The notes beneath the pieces are model-generated. The model had not been told where the DNA came from and did no database searches. It saw only the letters and a list, made by a program, of their open reading frames with translations. From Candidatus Aenigmatarchaeota archaeon (GTDB lineage Archaea; Aenigmatarchaeota; Aenigmatarchaeia; QMZP01), in contig DAOVFN010000021.1 of assembly GCA_030672885.1 (NCBI GenBank), positions 1 to 8,409 on the forward strand: DNA of 8,409 bases, in the 5' to 3' direction. Shown piece by piece: positions 6,355 to 8,409 of the stretch (positions are counted from its first letter, which is position 1; each line of letters starts with the position of its first letter). The position numbers and the translations under genes are program-made.

Positions 6355-6431
6355 AAAACATAAACCTAGAGAATTGGGACATCGGAATCCAGTCCACAAG
6401 GCCGTAATCTGCAAGAAAGGAGGTGAAGGCG

Positions 6432-6518
6432 ATGCTGGAGATTATGTCAGTTTCATTTGTTTCACATGCATGGTTTGAGGCGACTATTGTTGTCTCGCGA
6501 CTTCTCACAACACACTAG
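6432..6518 (+). CDS. 28-codon leader ORF with a near-perfect ribosome binding site
   Basis: This is a short ORF beginning MLEIMSVSFVSHAWFEA and ending LLTTH. AAAGGAGGTGA at 6416-6426 is 5 nt before the ATG, about as complete a match to the archaeal anti-SD as one sees, and clearly stronger than that of the next gene. The ORF ends 20 nt before the 263-aa gene, whose SD begins three bases after the stop, so coupling or attenuation is likely. The peptide has no recognisable family and only weak hydrophobicity. It may be a genuine microprotein or simply a translated leader; the SD makes translation itself probable. Confidence 0.55.
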   Translation: MLEIMSVSFVSHAWFEATIVVSRLLTTH

Positions 6519-6538
6519 CCAAGGAAGGAGAAAGTACT

Positions 6539-7330
6539 ATGGTAATGCAAGAGAGTATCCCTGATTTGGAAAAACTGATCAGGACAAATTATTACGTCGA
6601 TAGCGAGATGGCTGCTTACCTGGACTTCATCTGCAGCAAAGATCGCAAAGCCCAGGGGCAGCTCTTTGGTCACCTTATCCAGTTCCGCGGGATTATGGAA
6701 CCCAACGGGGACCTCAAAGACAACACATTTATCGGCAACGATGAATGGCGGAATGCCGTCATCGACATGGAAGCCAAATGGAAAGAGATCCGCGACAATG
6801 TTCTCGAAGCCGAGGTTCCATTGGCACCCGAACAAGTCGGTGAAATCATCGCCGAGGCTGTCGGATCCGAGCAGAAGGAGATTAAGAAGATGGCGCTTCT
6901 TTCCTGGGTTCTCCAATACGGCAAACCTGGATTCGTTCCATACGTCACCGTGCCGGAACTCGCGAACAAAGCAAGGAATGTGGGACTATTCGAGCTTTAT
7001 GAACTGAGTAACGCAGTCAAGGAAACAATCCAGCGCGTCAAAGCTATATGCATCTCCCCGCTTTTCAAGACCCCTCTTATGAAAGCTGCGGCGCTTCAGG
7101 TTGTCCTGGACGAAATCGAAGATCCGATGCAACGCGCCGTTGTCCTGGCCACTTATGTGCACGTCTTTGTCCCCAAGACCGAAACACCCATCGGGATTGC
7201 GGGAACGGTGGACGACCTGGATAAAGTGCTCAGTGAAGCCCTTTCGGAGTTTCATGGATGCTCGGGGTGCGATGAACGAGGAACCTGCAATCTTCCGCAT
7301 GCAAAAATATGGCGCGCCGAGAATACGTAG
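6539..7330 (+). CDS. Conserved-looking protein of unknown function (263 aa), likely acquired
   Basis: I do not recognise this protein. It is soluble-looking, with no signal peptide or membrane segment, rich in Glu/Asp/Lys, and mostly helical by eye. The C-terminus carries C241-x2-C244-x5-C250-x3-H254 (CSGCDERGTCNLPH), a possible metal-binding knuckle. Other cysteines are at 32 and 171. ATG 6539 is chosen because GGAAGGAG ends 8 nt upstream; ATG 6545 would leave 14 nt. Codon use is unlike rpoB: by hand, Ile is ATC 13, ATT 3, ATA 2 and Arg is CGC 6 of 10, while the polymerase genes favour ATA and AGG/AGA. It has its own promoter, operator-like dyad, leader ORF and terminator. Acquisition from another genome is inference. 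Confidence 0.8.
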   Translation: MVMQESIPDLEKLIRTNYYVDSEMAAYLDFICSKDRKAQGQLFGHLIQFRGIMEPNGDLKDNTFIGNDEWRNAVIDMEAKWKEIRDNVLEAEVPLAPEQVGEIIAEAVGSEQKEIKKMALLSWVLQYGKPGFVPYVTVPELANKARNVGLFELYELSNAVKETIQRVKAICISPLFKTPLMKAAALQVVLDEIEDPMQRAVVLATYVHVFVPKTETPIGIAGTVDDLDKVLSEALSEFHGCSGCDERGTCNLPHAKIWRAENT

Positions 7331-7366
7331 GTAATACCTGAAGCTTAATGGCCATTGAGTTTCAAC

Positions 7367-7406
7367 AAGGGGGGTTTGATAGAGATATTGAACCCCCCTT
7401 TCTTTT
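7367..7406 (+). terminator. Hairpin terminator of the 263-aa gene
   Basis: AAGGGGGGTT pairs with AACCCCCCTT (7367-7376/7391-7400, 10 bp, 14-nt loop), followed by TCTTTT. It lies 37 nt after the stop codon and looks like a bacterial-type intrinsic terminator. Confidence 0.75.
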
Positions 7407-7593
7407 GTGTTGTCAACTTAACGGTGTTTACTCACGAAGTAACTACTCACCCATATCATGTGAATTTTCAGAAACCAGCATATATAGAGGTCGTTTTCAG
7501 AACCTTCCAAAAGTTGCACATTCAATTCTTCCTTTCTGAAGAAGGATTTTGACAAGCCAAAAGAACAGTTCTCATAGTAGCAGCATAACCGAG

Positions 7594-7656
7594 AAAAAAA
7601 AGAATAAGCGCCCAGGCCGGGCCTCGGGGGTCGGGTTAGAATCCGTAACGTCCTGA
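7594..7656 (-). ncRNA. Candidate small RNA with its own promoter and terminator
   Basis: A TATA box at 7677-7684 predicts a start near 7655. The transcript would hold a small hairpin GTTA/TAAC with a 7-nt loop. It would end in a GC-rich hairpin (7611-7628; CCC, AGGC, loop, GCCT, GGG with one bulge) followed by a short spacer and T8 (7601-7594). The length is about 60-65 nt. I find no C/D or H/ACA signature and no credible ORF. It might alternatively be only a terminator for readthrough from the right. Confidence 0.35.
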
Positions 7657-7676
7657 TTATCCTTGGCTCAGGCTCC

Positions 7677-7684
7677 ATATAAAG
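7677..7684 (-). promoter_or_regulatory. TATA box before the candidate small RNA
   Basis: CTTTATAT is preceded by AGCAAG on the minus strand. A CCTGA/TCAGG dyad lies between the box and the predicted start. Confidence 0.4.
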
Positions 7685-7771
7685 CTTGCTCTGATTACCC
7701 ATAAAACCCCCATTGAGGCCATATTTAACGCCTTTAAATCATATAACCAATCCTAATCTCGTTCTTCATTT

Positions 7772-7808
7772 AAAAAAAAGAAGGTGAGGCCACACAATGT
7801 ATGGCCTC
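7772..7808 (-). terminator. Terminator of the 24-aa ORF transcript
   Basis: On the minus strand GAGGCCA and TGGCCTC form a 7-bp stem with a 9-nt loop (7808-7786), followed by ACCTTC and eight T (7779-7772). It lies about 75 nt downstream of the small ORF's stop. Confidence 0.65.
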
Positions 7809-7880
7809 GTTAATAACTGTGTCATCCATCCGGGGGTGTACCATAAAGCCTAACCCCCAAATAGCAGAGTTCCAGGACAT

Positions 7881-7955
7881 CTATGTTAATGCCATAAGTG
7901 TGAGCACTATAGCAATTGCTGTAGCGGCACTTATGGTTACTGTTATTTTAACCAT
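7881..7955 (-). CDS. 24-residue hydrophobic membrane microprotein
   Basis: A tiny ORF beginning MVKITVTISAATAIAIV and ending ALT: one Lys at position 3, then an unbroken hydrophobic or small-residue stretch long enough for one membrane helix. GGAGGT (7968-7963) lies 7 nt before ATG 7955. An in-frame ATG at 7970 overlaps the SD and would add five residues. The unit is complete: BRE/TATA, predicted start near 7990, SD, ORF, 3' UTR and hairpin terminator. That makes it more credible than a chance ORF of this length. The function is unknown; small membrane proteins often modulate a larger membrane complex, or act as toxins, but nothing here decides. Confidence 0.6.
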   Translation of the reverse strand: MVKITVTISAATAIAIVLTLMALT

Positions 7956-8012
7956 ATGCTCTACCTCCATATAACTCACACTAAAACGATAACAAGAAGC
8001 AACTCCATAATG

Positions 8013-8028
8013 CTTTTAAGCTTTTCGG
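8013..8028 (-). promoter_or_regulatory. Promoter of the 24-aa ORF
   Basis: CCGAAAAG followed by CTTAAAAG on the minus strand matches BRE plus TATA. The predicted start near 7990 gives a 35-nt leader that includes the SD. Confidence 0.6.
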
Positions 8029-8050
8029 TGTTAACTTTAAATACCGAGTA

Positions 8051-8078
8051 AATACATAATACATAATACGCAATACAT
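8051..8078. repeat. Four tandem AATACAT heptamers
   Basis: AATACAT occurs four times head to tail, with the third copy AATACGC. It lies upstream of the 24-aa ORF promoter and just past the stop of a possible 26-codon ORF. It may be replication slippage or an array of binding sites. Confidence 0.8.
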
Positions 8079-8087
8079 ACTAAGTAC

Positions 8088-8168
8088 CTACCCGTTATTT
8101 ATGCTATCGCTGGTGGGTTTCGTGTCATGCGGACCCCACCGGTGAGTCCATTTACCGCATGATGCCAT
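8088..8168 (-). CDS. Possible leaderless 26-codon ORF over a strong dyad
   Basis: ATG 8168 opens an ORF reading MASCGKWTHRWGPHD at its start. CTTATATT (8193-8186) with upstream GAAATAAAG would start transcription near 8164, roughly at the ATG, so a leaderless message is possible. The ORF overlaps the perfect 8-bp TCATGCGG/CCGCATGA repeat, so the selected feature may be RNA or DNA structure and not the peptide. Confidence 0.2.
   Translation of the reverse strand: MASCGKWTHRWGPHDTKPTSDSINNG
8112..8162. repeat. Nested and competing inverted repeats
   Basis: TCATGCGG (8125-8132) pairs exactly with CCGCATGA (8155-8162). Inside are GGAC/GTCC and the palindrome CACCGGTG. A competing 6-bp pairing joins GGTGGG (8112-8117) with CCCACC (8135-8140). 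Either strand could fold, and the two states exclude each other in part, which is reminiscent of a switch. No T-run follows, so it is not an intrinsic terminator. Confidence 0.6.
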
Positions 8169-8219
8169 TATTTTGGAGAATAAACAATATAAGCTTTATT
8201 TCTTAGTGTTCTGAACTAG

Positions 8220-8375
8220 CTATTTCAACGTCTTAAACCTATACCAGCAAACCAGGCCCAGGCCTATGAAAATCCAGCCAATAGGGTTATTCTGAATGAA
8301 TAAGAGTTCTGACCCGGCTATGAATGAAAAAACCTCTGCAATAGCCAGCTTGTGCTTTATTTCCATATGCCTCAT
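8220..8375 (-). CDS. 51-residue small membrane protein
   Basis: The ORF runs from ATG 8375 (or ATG 8366, three residues later) to TAG. It starts MRHMEIKHKLAIAEVF, then has a hydrophobic segment at about 10-27, a polar turn QNNP, and a second hydrophobic segment at about 33-46 (IGWIFIGLGLVCWY), ending in basic RFKTLK. This suggests a helical hairpin with a positively charged C-terminus. Codons (ATA, AGG, AAG) match the host-like genes. There is no clear SD. An AT-rich CAATAAAAAC box at 8396-8387 could give a leaderless start. I do not recognise a family. Confidence 0.55.
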   Translation of the reverse strand: MRHMEIKHKLAIAEVFSFIAGSELLFIQNNPIGWIFIGLGLVCWYRFKTLK

Positions 8376-8409
8376 CTATAATTAGTGTTTTTATTGAAAT
8401 AGATTTAAC

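Larger units (their letters stand above)
7407..7880. other. Gene-poor region with small RNA and terminator signals
   Basis: No ORF here has a convincing start. The region contains a minus-strand promoter and T8 terminator framing a possible short RNA (7594-7656) and the 3' UTR and terminator of a 24-aa ORF to the right. A plus-strand TATA-like box lies at 7479-7486 with no gene after it. An exact 9-nt inverted repeat GAGGCCATA/TATGGCCTC (7715-7723/7800-7808) overlaps the terminator stem. Confidence 0.5.

Noticed and set aside
6311..6508. 65-codon minus-strand ORF antisense to the leader
   Set aside because: It has no SD or promoter and is opposite a region with clear plus-strand promoter and SD signals.
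6262..6508. Attachment site or integrated element beside tRNA-Lys
   Set aside because: I found no direct repeat of the tRNA 3' end and no integrase in the window, so integration is not supported beyond the codon-usage hint.
6515..6916. 133-codon minus-strand ORF opposite the 263-aa gene
   Set aside because: It is a reading-frame shadow of the plus-strand gene, which has the SD, promoter and terminator.
7348..7552. Two overlapping plus-strand ORFs of 63 and 65 codons
   Set aside because: Both cross the terminator hairpin of the 263-aa gene, lack an SD, and have no family features.
7607..7680. tRNA-like T-arm GGGTTAGAATCC on the plus strand
   Set aside because: The stem does not continue, the loop lacks TTC, and no acceptor or anticodon arm surrounds it.
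7418..7702. 94-codon minus-strand ORF (starts MGNQSKLYME)
   Set aside because: It runs straight through a TATA box, a GC hairpin and a T8 terminator, has no SD, and shows no protein-like pattern.
7798..7854. 18-codon plus-strand ORF with AAGGTGA 10 nt upstream
   Set aside because: It lies inside the terminator stem of the opposite transcript. It is too short and has no independent support, though a TTTAAATC box near 7732 keeps it conceivable.
1..8409. CRISPR array or transposase
   Set aside because: No spaced direct repeats of suitable length and no transposase or integrase motifs were seen on either strand.

Overview
The window is archaeal chromosomal DNA. The evidence is a leftward rpoH-rpoB-rpoA1 core RNA polymerase cluster, a TrmB-type transcriptional regulator, BRE/TATA promoters, a mixture of leaderless and Shine-Dalgarno starts, and a tRNA-Lys gene split by two introns of the bulge-helix-bulge (BHB) type. 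RpoB is one fused polypeptide, not split into B'' and B' as in most methanogens and halophiles. A T-loop intron implies a splicing endonuclease with broad specificity, as in Crenarchaeota, Nanoarchaeota and the ARMAN/Micrarchaeota-type lineages. A DPANN-like or otherwise divergent archaeon is therefore plausible, but I cannot name the lineage from this window.

Layout: 1-971 (minus) is the N-terminal part of rpoA1 (subunit A'), cut by the window edge. Its ATG overlaps the rpoB stop codon by one base. 971-4264 (minus) is rpoB and 4337-4600 (minus) is rpoH. 4601-4730 holds two TATA promoters for the polymerase operon and a TTAAC dyad. 4731-5585 (minus) is the TrmB-family regulator, with its own promoter and a second TTAAC dyad. 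5721-6054 (minus) is tRNA-Lys(UUU), with a 117-nt intron at 37/38 and a highly structured 142-nt intron at 59/60 in the T-loop.

From 6242 the direction switches. A plus-strand unit has a strong BRE/TATA, a perfect operator-like dyad just upstream of the predicted transcription start, a structured leader, a 28-codon ORF with a near-perfect ribosome binding site, and a 263-aa protein of unknown function. It ends in a GC-rich hairpin with a T-rich tail. Codon use in the 263-aa gene (ATC and CGC rich) differs from the polymerase genes (ATA and AGG/AGA rich), which suggests acquisition from elsewhere.

7407-8409 has no long gene. It holds a series of small minus-strand units: a possible 60-65 nt RNA ending in T8, a 24-aa hydrophobic peptide with full promoter, SD and terminator, a tandem heptamer repeat, a strong dyad overlapping a possible 26-codon ORF, and a 51-aa two-helix membrane protein. 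The most interesting items are the two-intron tRNA-Lys, the regulated unknown gene with its leader ORF, and the cluster of tiny hydrophobic ORFs.
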